A DNA stretch of 8,807 nucleotides from Syntrophaceae bacterium UBA5764 (GCA_002418825.1 DIEW01000085.1:20607-29413); one strand, 5' to 3'. Positions 1-6,700 are shown, counted from the first letter of the stretch. A program made the numbers and translations. The notes: generated by a model from the letters alone, not told the origin.

Positions 1-151
1 TCCCGGGATCAACATTAATGTAAGGGTCAAGCTTTTGATTGGTAACCTTGAGTCCGCGACACTCCAACAATGCTGAAATGGATGCCGCAGCCAAACCCTT
101 TCCCAAAGAAGAAAGCACTCCGCCAGTGATAAAAATAAATTTCGTTTTCAT
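1..151 (-). CDS. pyrG: CTP synthase, N-terminal 50 codons (runs off the left edge)
   Basis: CTP synthase makes CTP from UTP, ATP and glutamine in the cytoplasm. Only the start of the N-terminal synthetase (amidoligase) domain is present. Visible are the P-loop-like TGGVLSSLGKG at residues 9-19 and KLDPYINVDPG at 40-50. Lys18 and Lys40 fall at the same positions as in E. coli PyrG. The ATG at 151 is preceded by GAGGAG at 157-162 with 5-base spacing, the best ribosome-binding site on this strand. It lies 66 bases after the stop of the GlmS-like gene, and its ATG overlaps (ATGA) the stop of a short reading frame at 148-237, so translation may be coupled. Identification is certain; the glutaminase domain would lie outside the window. 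Confidence 0.97.
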   Translation of the reverse strand, partial: MKTKFIFITGGVLSSLGKGLAAASISALLECRGLKVTNQKLDPYINVDPG

Positions 152-237
152 TTCTTCTCCTCAACAATATCTTCCAGCGCTCGAACAAAATATCGGTATA
201 AATAGCCGTGGCATGTTTCAATCAACTTGCTGAACAT
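148..237 (-). other. Likely frameshifted C-terminal tail of the GlmS-like gene (or a 29-codon ORF coupled to pyrG)
   Basis: The GlmS-like gene stops at 218-220. In the +1 frame the DNA reads on as a plausible protein end: LIETCHGYLYRYFVRALEDI, then VEEKK and a TGA that overlaps the pyrG ATG as ATGA. The segment could form an amphipathic helix, continuing the helical end of the upstream protein, and it fills the whole gap to pyrG. An in-frame ATG at 237 would give a 29-residue peptide (MFSKL...), but it has no Shine-Dalgarno sequence. I therefore favour a single-base indel near 221-235 (a real mutation, sequencing error or frameshift site) that cuts about 25 residues off the GlmS-like protein. 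Chance cannot be excluded at this length. Confidence 0.5.
157..162 (-). promoter_or_regulatory. Ribosome-binding site of pyrG (GAGGAG)
   Basis: GAGGAG read on the minus strand, 5 bases before the pyrG ATG. It fixes the pyrG start. It lies inside the tail reading frame at 148-237, so ribosomes finishing that frame would end directly on the pyrG start. Confidence 0.8.
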
Positions 238-3200
238 ACCGCATGATGCGGCCAGCCAAATTTTCCACTGTTTCACTGAACAAATCGGCAAGCGGAATTT
301 TTTCTAAATATTCGTCTTGCCAGATTATGTTGTACTCATTAACCATGTTACGAATATCATTATAACGGTGACCTAATACCTCTTTCTTTTCATTCAGCGA
401 CAAAAGATTATTGTATTCAATATGCAACAAAAACAATTTCTCCACAAATCCTTTTTCACCCAATAAAGGCATGACTAAAATAGGCGCACCATCAGCCCTG
501 CCTTTGCCGATATAGATATCACCAGTGCTTACAATAGTTTTTTTCGTTCCCATCAACAAGTTGGAAGACTCAGCGCGGGATTTCATTTGAAGGGCGACCC
601 CACCCCTTTCTTTCAAGTTTATAGTCGATTTATCAGTTGGTTTCCCTTCTTTATCGAGATTGTTTACGTCATAAACCGTGTAACCTTTTACGGTTAAAAC
701 CGCCGGCTGTATTCTGCTGATAAATAAAATATTTTTATAAGTCAAATTTTTGACAACAAACTTCATTTTCCCCATCGCCTCAAAAACAACTCCGGTTAAA
801 GCTTTCTCTTTACGGCTCGTGCCCACGGTAACCGTTTTGGCCTGATGGCGAATTGCGTCTATCGGACGCGTCAGTTCGTCAATCGCCCTTCCCACTGTCA
901 CGTCCAACAAGTCCAGCGGCGAAATAAAGTTATTTTCACTTTTGAATTCATGATAAAAATCTTCGAGCGGCAATTTCCCGGCCGCGTATTTCAGTAACAG
1001 GGCCAAATCGGAAATCGTTTTTACACCTAGTAAATTAAAGGCTCCATCGTTACGCTTCGCATTAAAGGTCTGATAGAAATCATTAATCAAATAGCGTAAG
1101 CGCACATCGTTGATCCTGTCATAAATCGTATAATCGGATTTCGTCTGTTCACTCATGACGGAATTCAGGCGGTTGCGGAATTCCCTAAAAATCTGCGCTT
1201 CTTCATCTATGGCGCAGGCAGCATAGTAACCCCATAAATGCCCGGCGAACGCGTTGAGAATTACAGAAAGATTACCTGACGCGGCCGGTATTCCAATTAC
1301 CGCATCAGCAATTTTATCAAACCGTTTGTCGCCTTCTTGGGCAAAAACAACTACCGCGGCTTTATGTGCCTTGAAAATAGCCACGTCCTTGGCAATATCT
1401 TCCATAACCGGCTGAGGATTACCGGCGGCACAGACTAAAATTAAAGGTTCCGCGGATAAATCGATATGTTTCTTGTTTTCTATGATATCGACAGAAATGG
1501 TTTTATAACAAAGTTCGCTCAACTTTATTCTTATTTCGTCGGCCGCCGCCTTGTTTGGTCCGCTGCCCACTACCGCCCAATACTTTTTAGATATGGTTTT
1601 CCCTACGGAAGCGGCGATTTCACTTCTTTTTTCAAATACACGTACCATCAGTTGCGGTATTTCTTCCAGATTTTTCAACTCCGAAGCGATAAAATCATTG
1701 CTTTTCGTTTTCATCAGCTGCGCAAAAAACAGCGCCAATATCTGGCCAGCGATAATTTGAGAATAAAAAGCCTTCGTAGAAGCCACTGACATTTCAACAT
1801 CCCGGCCGTCACTTGTGTAAAACACGCCGTGCGATTTAACCGTAATATCCGATTGCCTCCTGTTCACAATAGAAATGATGTAGGCTCCTCTTTCTCTGGC
1901 CATCGATACCGCGCGGTTTGTGTCGGTGGTTGTTCCGGATTGACTGATCGGTATAACCATTGTATCGGACAAATCATCCTTGAGCAAAAAACCGCTCATT
2001 TCCGATGCCACTCTGGCATTTACGCGGATATTTGCGCCGCGCAGATACATTTCCAGAATATCGGCTATAGCGAATCCGGCAACAGCCGCCGTCCCGTGAC
2101 CGATGACAACAATATTTTTTATCGAACCGTTTTCGAGACCGGAACACACATTTTCCGGAACAATGTCCAGGCCTAAATTAAACATCACCTGCGGGAATGA
2201 TTCGTTTTTCGGAGACACAAAATATTTCCCGCGCAAAGTTCGTTTTACGGAATCAGGAGACTGGGATATTTCTTTGAGAAAGAAATGTGGATAATCTCCC
2301 CGGTCTATATCGCGCGTCGTGATCTGGGCCTTTTTCACATTACTCTGCTCTAAAGTAACCGGAGTGCCGTCATAATGGCTTGCCTTAATTCCCGCCAAAG
2401 CGCCCGGTGAATTCTGGTCTAAAATAAAAATCTGTCCCCGCGTCCCTCGTTCCCCATTTGCGCTTTCTTCTCCGTTCATTTGAATGAAATCAGGCGTCAC
2501 TTCGACAAGCCCGTAAAGTTCCGAAGAAAACATATACTGATCGGGACTGATGCCGACATAAATCGCCTGTCCGCTGCCTTTGAGCGCCAAAAATATTTTA
2601 CCGGGTTCCAGGTCGCTGGCCATCGCGATAGCGTGTGAACCTTCAAAATCGTTCACAGCTAGGCGAAAAGCCTCGTCCAAAGAATAAGCCGCCAAAAGAT
2701 ATTTCTCTATCTGCAAGGGTATAATTTTCGTGTCCGTAGTGATTTCAGGATAAATCAATTCGCCGTTTTTTTCCAACTCGGCACGCAATACCGCGTAATT
2801 ATCAATATCACCGTTTAAAACAACATTAATCTGGGCTTTCGCCTGCCGGTAATACGGAAAATCCTGTTGTATCCGATTCAGCCTGTTGTTATTTACCGGG
2901 TGACAATTCTCCTGAGTAATCGAACCGACGGAAGCCCAACGCGTATGTGTGAATGCCGTCTCGCAAATTGTTTCATGCTTCGCGAATTGATACAATATTC
3001 GGTCACTTCTAATCGCTTTTCTCAAATCGCAAACATTCTTGCCCAATTCACCAACAATAGAAAAAGTTTTATAGGTAAAAGATACATTAAACTTTTTTTC
3101 TCCCTTGTTTGGATTTTCGGACGACACATAGATTGAACCGTGGAGGAGATCGCCATGCCGGGTGCGACTCAGATAGTCATCATACAGATTGTTTTCTCTC

Positions 3201-3949
3201 AACGCGGAAATTATTTTTTTCAAAACATCGTCATTTTTCAAAGAAAAACTTATTTGAAGGCCAGCCGAATCCCTGCCGCGCACTTCCAAACGATCGAGCG
3301 CATTGAGAAGAAGGTTGATTTTCCGGTATTTTTTGAACGCCGACGGATTTAACGCGCCGACTTCATCAACTCCTGCCAATTCATTGATTTTATCAAAATT
3401 ATCCAGAACATCTTTTTTCAATGACCAATAAATGTCTTTGAGTAAAATAACCCGGCTGTTTACTGTTTCCAAATCAGCGGAAGTAAATTTAACGGCGTTA
3501 TTTTCAAGCAGTTCTTCCTCTTTGTCTAAAAACGTTTTCATGCGGGCGGATATGTCGGAAAGCTTCCTTGTCCCGGGTATTTGAAAAAAAAGATATTGCT
3601 GGGCTTTTTCGCTTTTGAGTTTCAGAACGGCTTTTTCCAAAGATTGTACGGTTTCCGCCCCACACAAATAATCCCCCAGCGTGATTTCCTTATTCAGCAC
3701 TTTTTTCAGATTTTGGCTTTCAACATTCCGCCAAATTATTCGCAACTCTTCATCGGCAGTAAATTCTTCTTTGCTGTTTTGTCCCGGCAGCAGGGTCATC
3801 AATCCGGCGAAACCGCAATTGATTCGGAAAGGGAGGAACGGAAAAAAAATGATGGCGGGACCGCGGATATCCGAAGGGCTTTTTCCAATAAATATTTTGC
3901 AGTCGCGGACAAAAGCCCTTATTTTTTTTATTATTTTTTCAGCTGACAT
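218..3949 (-). CDS. Giant GlmS-like glutamine--fructose-6-phosphate aminotransferase (glutaminase + two SIS domains, 1243 aa)
   Basis: Predicted to make glucosamine-6-phosphate from fructose-6-phosphate and glutamine. Matched by eye to E. coli GlmS, the glutaminase has CGFAG with Cys45 (C1), RLEVRGRDSAG 220-230, HTRWASVG 335-342 with Arg337 (R73), NG 379-380 (N98-G99) and Asp406 (D123). SIS1 (about 610-740) has ISQSGTTTDT 668-677 and VASTKAF 722-728. SIS2 (about 785-915) keeps Glu805, Lys809, Glu812 and His828 (E481, K485, E488, H504). HQAKTVTVG 1035-1043 resembles the GlmS tail NLAKSVTVE, with Lys1038 as K603. E. coli GlmS has about 609 residues. The extra length lies before Cys45 (44 residues), between 50 and 220, between SIS2 and Lys1038, and after 1045. 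GlmS His77 is Val341 and Ser303 is Ala621. The ATG is 2 bases past the upstream stop and lacks a Shine-Dalgarno sequence, so coupled translation is likely. A relative with a different sugar substrate is possible. Confidence 0.85.
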   Translation of the reverse strand: MSAEKIIKKIRAFVRDCKIFIGKSPSDIRGPAIIFFPFLPFRINCGFAGLMTLLPGQNSKEEFTADEELRIIWRNVESQNLKKVLNKEITLGDYLCGAETVQSLEKAVLKLKSEKAQQYLFFQIPGTRKLSDISARMKTFLDKEEELLENNAVKFTSADLETVNSRVILLKDIYWSLKKDVLDNFDKINELAGVDEVGALNPSAFKKYRKINLLLNALDRLEVRGRDSAGLQISFSLKNDDVLKKIISALRENNLYDDYLSRTRHGDLLHGSIYVSSENPNKGEKKFNVSFTYKTFSIVGELGKNVCDLRKAIRSDRILYQFAKHETICETAFTHTRWASVGSITQENCHPVNNNRLNRIQQDFPYYRQAKAQINVVLNGDIDNYAVLRAELEKNGELIYPEITTDTKIIPLQIEKYLLAAYSLDEAFRLAVNDFEGSHAIAMASDLEPGKIFLALKGSGQAIYVGISPDQYMFSSELYGLVEVTPDFIQMNGEESANGERGTRGQIFILDQNSPGALAGIKASHYDGTPVTLEQSNVKKAQITTRDIDRGDYPHFFLKEISQSPDSVKRTLRGKYFVSPKNESFPQVMFNLGLDIVPENVCSGLENGSIKNIVVIGHGTAAVAGFAIADILEMYLRGANIRVNARVASEMSGFLLKDDLSDTMVIPISQSGTTTDTNRAVSMARERGAYIISIVNRRQSDITVKSHGVFYTSDGRDVEMSVASTKAFYSQIIAGQILALFFAQLMKTKSNDFIASELKNLEEIPQLMVRVFEKRSEIAASVGKTISKKYWAVVGSGPNKAAADEIRIKLSELCYKTISVDIIENKKHIDLSAEPLILVCAAGNPQPVMEDIAKDVAIFKAHKAAVVVFAQEGDKRFDKIADAVIGIPAASGNLSVILNAFAGHLWGYYAACAIDEEAQIFREFRNRLNSVMSEQTKSDYTIYDRINDVRLRYLINDFYQTFNAKRNDGAFNLLGVKTISDLALLLKYAAGKLPLEDFYHEFKSENNFISPLDLLDVTVGRAIDELTRPIDAIRHQAKTVTVGTSRKEKALTGVVFEAMGKMKFVVKNLTYKNILFISRIQPAVLTVKGYTVYDVNNLDKEGKPTDKSTINLKERGGVALQMKSRAESSNLLMGTKKTIVSTGDIYIGKGRADGAPILVMPLLGEKGFVEKLFLLHIEYNNLLSLNEKKEVLGHRYNDIRNMVNEYNIIWQDEYLEKIPLADLFSETVENLAGRIMRYVQQVD

Positions 3950-3951
3950 TT

Positions 3952-5217
3952 TTATTGTTTTTTACGCTGATAAATACTTAGGCAACCCGAAATAGTGCTC
4001 TGAACAATATCATTCAACCACGCACTACCCCTTTGCGCTTGTAAGGGGGTAAGCAATTTAACCGCTTCCAGATACGTTTTGAATTTTCCTGACTGCTTTT
4101 TCACTATTTTAAGGAAAGATTCTTTTCTCTTCAAAGATATATTTTCTTCATTTCCTTTTAAAAGGTATTCTTCCATTGCTGGCCAATTTTTCAGAAACTG
4201 ATCCTGCGAACGCCAGGCTTTAACGGAAAATATTCTTTTTATTTCCTTTTCTCTGGTCGCCGCTTTTTCCAAATTCTTCGCAAAAATTCTCAGTTGCACA
4301 ATTCTCTCCGTCAAGGCACCCTCCAAAACCTTCTGGCTCCCGGCATATAAATCATCACCGTATTTCTCGCGCACAAAGAAACCGTGGCGAACATATCTGT
4401 ACCACTGTCGCAGAGCCAGCAAATTGGCCACATATAAAATGTTGGAGGCGACCTTATGGCTTACGTCTCCATAGAGTCCGGGGTAAAATTTTTTGGAAGA
4501 AGCCGGCTTTGGGGGATGCGACACAATCATCCCTTCCTTCAGACAATCCGTGCGGCATACGACACCCGCCGAAATAACCGTGCCATAGGCAATTTGCACC
4601 GGTCCCGCGATTGCCCCCTGCCCGCCCAAAAAAATCGGTGCCTCGCGCAGCATGACACCTCGCGGCACATCGCCGATAAGAGAAGGCGTCGCTTTGTCCT
4701 GTTGGGGAGTGTAATTGAAATGAACGTAAGAACTGCCTACTTCGCTGTGATTTTTGCGGCTCGTCCCCCCCCCCATCAGGCAATCACAAAAATTAACCAA
4801 GCTCCCCAGGGTAACAAAGGGAAACAGGATTGTTTGCTTTAAGCCGACAGAATGATTACCGCCGACTTGTTCTTCCAAAAGGCATCCGGAACGCACCTGG
4901 GCGTTGCTTCCAATGACCACATTGTCCAGAAAAACGGACTCAGAAAAATATCCGCCCTTCAACTCCACACCATTTCCTAATTGACAGTTAATCAGGACTA
5001 CCGGAGCTTCATAGCCCAGCTTTACATTCGGGGAAATCAAGGTTTGTTCCCCTTTTATCCTTGCCGCGCCGTAAATTATTAAAGAAGCGTCTATCTTATC
5101 CAGATTTACTTCTTCGCCGATTTCCACAGAAAAAGGGGCCGTCATCCGTACCCCTTTTTTCAAGAGCAGTTTAACCTTTGTGGGCAATGTTTTGCTTTTT
5201 TCCAATATTTCAATCAT
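3952..5217 (-). CDS. Left-handed beta-helix (hexapeptide-repeat) protein resembling the GlmU acetyltransferase domain, with a C-terminal helical extension
   Basis: 421 residues. Residues about 30-225 show hexapeptide-type turns (IGEEV, LGNGVELKGG, VVIGSNAQV, ISAGVV). The dense motif block SLVNFCDCLMGGGTSRKNHS, EVGSSYVHFNYTP, IGDVPRGVML and IFLGGQG spans 139-201. The pattern H157 ... FNY ... IGD is reminiscent of GlmU (GHLTYLGD ... CNYDG ... IIGD), with His157 a candidate general base; this is inference. No nucleotidyltransferase domain precedes it, so it is not a complete GlmU. Residues about 250-421 form a charged, probably helical region I cannot name. The ATG at 5217 lacks a clear Shine-Dalgarno sequence and lies 17 bases after the Fis-like gene. 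Met25 has AAGGGG upstream, but KKGV at 20-23 looks like part of the fold, so I keep the first start. It probably works with the adjacent GlmS-like enzyme in hexosamine metabolism. A run of ten G encodes Gly149-151. Confidence 0.75.
   Translation of the reverse strand: MIEILEKSKTLPTKVKLLLKKGVRMTAPFSVEIGEEVNLDKIDASLIIYGAARIKGEQTLISPNVKLGYEAPVVLINCQLGNGVELKGGYFSESVFLDNVVIGSNAQVRSGCLLEEQVGGNHSVGLKQTILFPFVTLGSLVNFCDCLMGGGTSRKNHSEVGSSYVHFNYTPQQDKATPSLIGDVPRGVMLREAPIFLGGQGAIAGPVQIAYGTVISAGVVCRTDCLKEGMIVSHPPKPASSKKFYPGLYGDVSHKVASNILYVANLLALRQWYRYVRHGFFVREKYGDDLYAGSQKVLEGALTERIVQLRIFAKNLEKAATREKEIKRIFSVKAWRSQDQFLKNWPAMEEYLLKGNEENISLKRKESFLKIVKKQSGKFKTYLEAVKLLTPLQAQRGSAWLNDIVQSTISGCLSIYQRKKQ
4765..4774 (-). 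repeat. Homopolymer tract of ten G (coding strand) inside the beta-helix gene
   Basis: Ten consecutive C on the plus strand, G10 on the coding strand, run from the last base of an ATG codon through three GGG codons (Met148-Gly151). Gain or loss of one base would shift the frame within the conserved motif block and remove the second half of the protein. This is direct sequence observation; slippage in vivo is not shown. Confidence 0.95.
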
Positions 5218-5234
5218 AAACTATTTTATCGCGT

Positions 5235-5546
5235 TTATTTTTTCTTTTCACAATCAATGCCAAGTTTAGCCATTTTATCGGTAAAAGTATTGCGGTTTAT
5301 GCCCAGAAACAATGCCGCCGAACTCTTTACATAATTCGACCTGCGCAGCGCGATTTTAAATAATCCTTTTTCCACTATAGACATTACTTCCTCGTAAAGT
5401 TTGCTTTTGCGGCCTCCCGATTCGGACAAAATTGTAACGATATCTTCAAGCTTTTTTTCCATTATTTCTTCGACTGCTGAGTATGGCGTTTCTTTCACCT
5501 TAAGAACCACTTTTGATTTTTTCTGCTTCTTTGACCGCGTTTGCAT
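5235..5546 (-). CDS. Fis-like small DNA-binding protein (C-terminal HTH_8 domain)
   Basis: A 103-residue basic protein whose C-terminal half matches the Fis/NtrC-type helix-turn-helix. LFKIALRRSNYVKSSAALFL followed by GINRNTFTDKMAKLGI (residues 62-97) parallels E. coli Fis [20 protein letters not shown] and GINRGTLRKKLKKYGMN. The length is close to Fis (98 residues), and the helical middle part (about 24-60) matches the Fis dimerisation region in pattern. The N-terminal 18 residues are Lys/Arg-rich. I chose the ATG at 5546 because GGGGAGG (5550-5556) precedes it, although with only 3-base spacing. A GTG at 5558 would add four residues but has no ribosome-binding site. It heads the run leading to the LbH and GlmS-like genes and may regulate that operon or act as a nucleoid protein; its target is unknown. 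Confidence 0.8.
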   Translation of the reverse strand: MQTRSKKQKKSKVVLKVKETPYSAVEEIMEKKLEDIVTILSESGGRKSKLYEEVMSIVEKGLFKIALRRSNYVKSSAALFLGINRNTFTDKMAKLGIDCEKKK

Positions 5547-5549
5547 GAG

Positions 5550-5556
5550 CCTCCCC
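5550..5556 (-). promoter_or_regulatory. Ribosome-binding site of the Fis-like gene (GGGGAGG), deciding the start
   Basis: GGGGAGG on the minus strand lies 3 bases before the ATG at 5546 and overlaps the first codons of the alternative GTG start at 5558. It therefore argues for the ATG, though the spacing is shorter than usual. Confidence 0.55.
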
Positions 5557-5612
5557 ACAATAAAAATAAATTCAAATAAATTTCAAGCGCGTTGGCGCAA
5601 AATACCGCTTGA

Positions 5613-5628
5613 GCCGGTCTACACCGGC
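5613..5628 (-). terminator. Perfect 6-bp hairpin spanning the stop codon of the membrane protein gene (weak terminator or processing site)
   Basis: On the minus strand the sequence is GCCGGT, loop GTAG, then ACCGGC. The TAG stop of the membrane gene starts in the loop. No U-run follows, so it is at best a poor intrinsic terminator. It could mark a partial boundary or mRNA processing point between the moaC/membrane pair and the Fis-like operon. A second possible stem (CAAGCG with CGCTTG) lies just downstream at about 5583-5610. Confidence 0.3.
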
Positions 5629-6134
5629 AATAATCTTAAAAAGATAATAATAACAATAATCAAAATCGTGACATAACTCATCACAATGAGAGAAAGTCTT
5701 TCGACCGGTTGCTCCAGGTATTTTCGAACTTCCGGTTCCACTTTTTCCTCACCCAGTTTTTCCGCAATCAGGCGGGCAAGCATTGAGTGTTTTTCCATCA
5801 AATTAGAGAAAAAATAAAATCCTTTGGTTGTGGTCAACAAAAAATAAACTTTTTTACCCAGCTCGACTATGCCAAGGTGGGTAATTTCCGCCCAGGAAAA
5901 TTCTTTTTTGCGAAAAAACTTTTTCATCATCAGTTTTTCTTCCGCCACGATTACCTCTCTCTTCGTGGCTTCAATGCCGACGATTAAAACAATTATAAAG
6001 AAAAGGGCGGCGGTTATCTTTCCCCACATTTGAGTGTCGAACATGCTCAGCACAAACAATAAGAAAAGCAGTACAATTATCGCCCATAAAGGAATAAGAA
6101 AAGCCTGGCGAATTTTAAAAATATTTTGTTGCAT
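5619..6134 (-). CDS. Small membrane protein with a PH-like domain, function unknown
   Basis: 171 residues. A short N-terminus is followed by two hydrophobic segments (about 11-31 and 38-54). A soluble region (about 58-142) has alternating strands such as KREVIVAEEKLMMKKFF, the aromatic EFSWAEITHLGIV and KKVYFLLTTTKGFYFF, the pattern of bacterial PH-like domains. A third, very hydrophobic segment (148-168, rich in Ile) ends the protein. Both loops next to the membrane are basic, suggesting that the soluble domain is cytoplasmic. It starts 31 bases after the moaC stop, so it is probably cotranscribed with moaC, with only GGGT as a weak ribosome-binding site. I do not recognise a specific family, and nothing visible links it to molybdopterin synthesis. 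The PH assignment is by pattern only. Confidence 0.7.
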   Translation of the reverse strand: MQQNIFKIRQAFLIPLWAIIVLLFLLFVLSMFDTQMWGKITAALFFIIVLIVGIEATKREVIVAEEKLMMKKFFRKKEFSWAEITHLGIVELGKKVYFLLTTTKGFYFFSNLMEKHSMLARLIAEKLGEEKVEPEVRKYLEQPVERLSLIVMSYVTILIIVIIIFLRLLPV

Positions 6135-6165
6135 TTATTTACCCGGATGCTTTTTTCTAAGGGAT

Positions 6166-6645
6166 TTATTGTTTTCTGATAAAAGTTCCGCTTTTGCCAC
6201 CGGTTTTTTCCATCAGCATTATTTCTCCGATGACCATCGCTTTATCGGCTGCTTTGCACATATCGTAAACAGTCAAAGCGGCCGCACTCACTGCCGTCAA
6301 CGCTTCCATTTCCACGCCCGTCTTACCGATCGATTTTACTTCAGACTCAATGATAACACATGAATTTTTATGGTCAATTTCCAGGTTCACATCTATGGCC
6401 GTCAGCTCCAGCGGATGGCAAAGAGGAATCATTTCGCTCGTTTTTTTCGCCGCCATAATGCCTGCTATTTTAGCGGTCCCCAAAACATTGCCCTTGGTCA
6501 TTTGCCCCATTTCAATTAAATCCAGTGTCGCTTTTTTCATCATCACCCGGCCGTGGGCTTTTGCTCTGCGGCTGGTCGTCGCTTTTACCGTGACATCGAC
6601 CATCTGCGCCTGATTTTTATTATTGATGTGAGACAATTTACGCAT
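6166..6645 (-). CDS. moaC: Cyclic pyranopterin monophosphate synthase (molybdenum cofactor biosynthesis)
   Basis: MoaC converts the 3',8-cyclo-GTP product of MoaA into cyclic pyranopterin monophosphate in the cytoplasm. The 159-residue protein is full length. MVDVTVKATTSRRA is at 15-28, LCHPLELTAI at 75-84, and GVEMEALTAVSAAALTVYDM at 110-129, followed by CKAADKAM; GGKSG is at 149-153. The catalytic set known from E. coli (Lys51, His77, Glu112, Glu114, Asp128, Lys131) occurs at identical numbers here. The start at 6645 gives MRKLSHINNKNQAQMVDVT, the same layout as E. coli MoaC, which supports it despite the lack of a Shine-Dalgarno sequence. No other moa or moe gene is in the window, so it stands apart from its pathway. 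A good divergent promoter lies upstream. Confidence 0.97.
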   Translation of the reverse strand: MRKLSHINNKNQAQMVDVTVKATTSRRAKAHGRVMMKKATLDLIEMGQMTKGNVLGTAKIAGIMAAKKTSEMIPLCHPLELTAIDVNLEIDHKNSCVIIESEVKSIGKTGVEMEALTAVSAAALTVYDMCKAADKAMVIGEIMLMEKTGGKSGTFIRKQ

Positions 6646-6659
6646 GGCGGTTACTTAAG

Positions 6660-6675
6660 CGAAATTTAAATATCG
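6660..6675. promoter_or_regulatory. Imperfect 16-bp palindrome in the moaC leader, possible operator
   Basis: CGAAATTT followed by AAATATCG is a two-fold symmetric sequence with one mismatched pair. It lies between the predicted moaC transcription start and the moaC ATG. In AT-rich DNA such symmetry can arise by chance, so an operator role is only a suggestion. Confidence 0.25.
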
Positions 6676-6700
6676 AATCAAGCAATTTTTGTTTGCGCGA

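Noticed and set aside
27..221. Minus-strand open frame of 64 codons across the pyrG start
   Set aside because: It lies out of frame over the certain pyrG N-terminus, and its product looks unlike a protein.
1466..2294. Several plus-strand open frames of 60-115 codons opposite the SIS domains
   Set aside because: They are antisense to a conserved enzyme region and have no ribosome-binding sites or recognisable domains.
4454..4842. Long open frames on both strands within the beta-helix gene
   Set aside because: They overlap the conserved motif block of the beta-helix protein in other frames and are Arg/Gly/His-rich shadows. The minus-strand one matters only as the frame reached if the G10 tract gains a base.
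5559..5586. Sigma70 promoter TTGAAA-16-TTTATT directly before the Fis-like gene
   Set aside because: The start would fall on the ribosome-binding site and leave almost no leader, so it is unlikely to be used. The operon may be read from further upstream.
5583..5628. Strong intrinsic terminator between the membrane gene and the Fis-like gene
   Set aside because: Two stems can be drawn, but neither is followed by a U-run, so only a weak hairpin is listed.
6646..6700. Molybdenum-cofactor riboswitch ahead of moaC
   Set aside because: The predicted leader is only about 50 bases, AT-rich and without the needed multi-stem structure.
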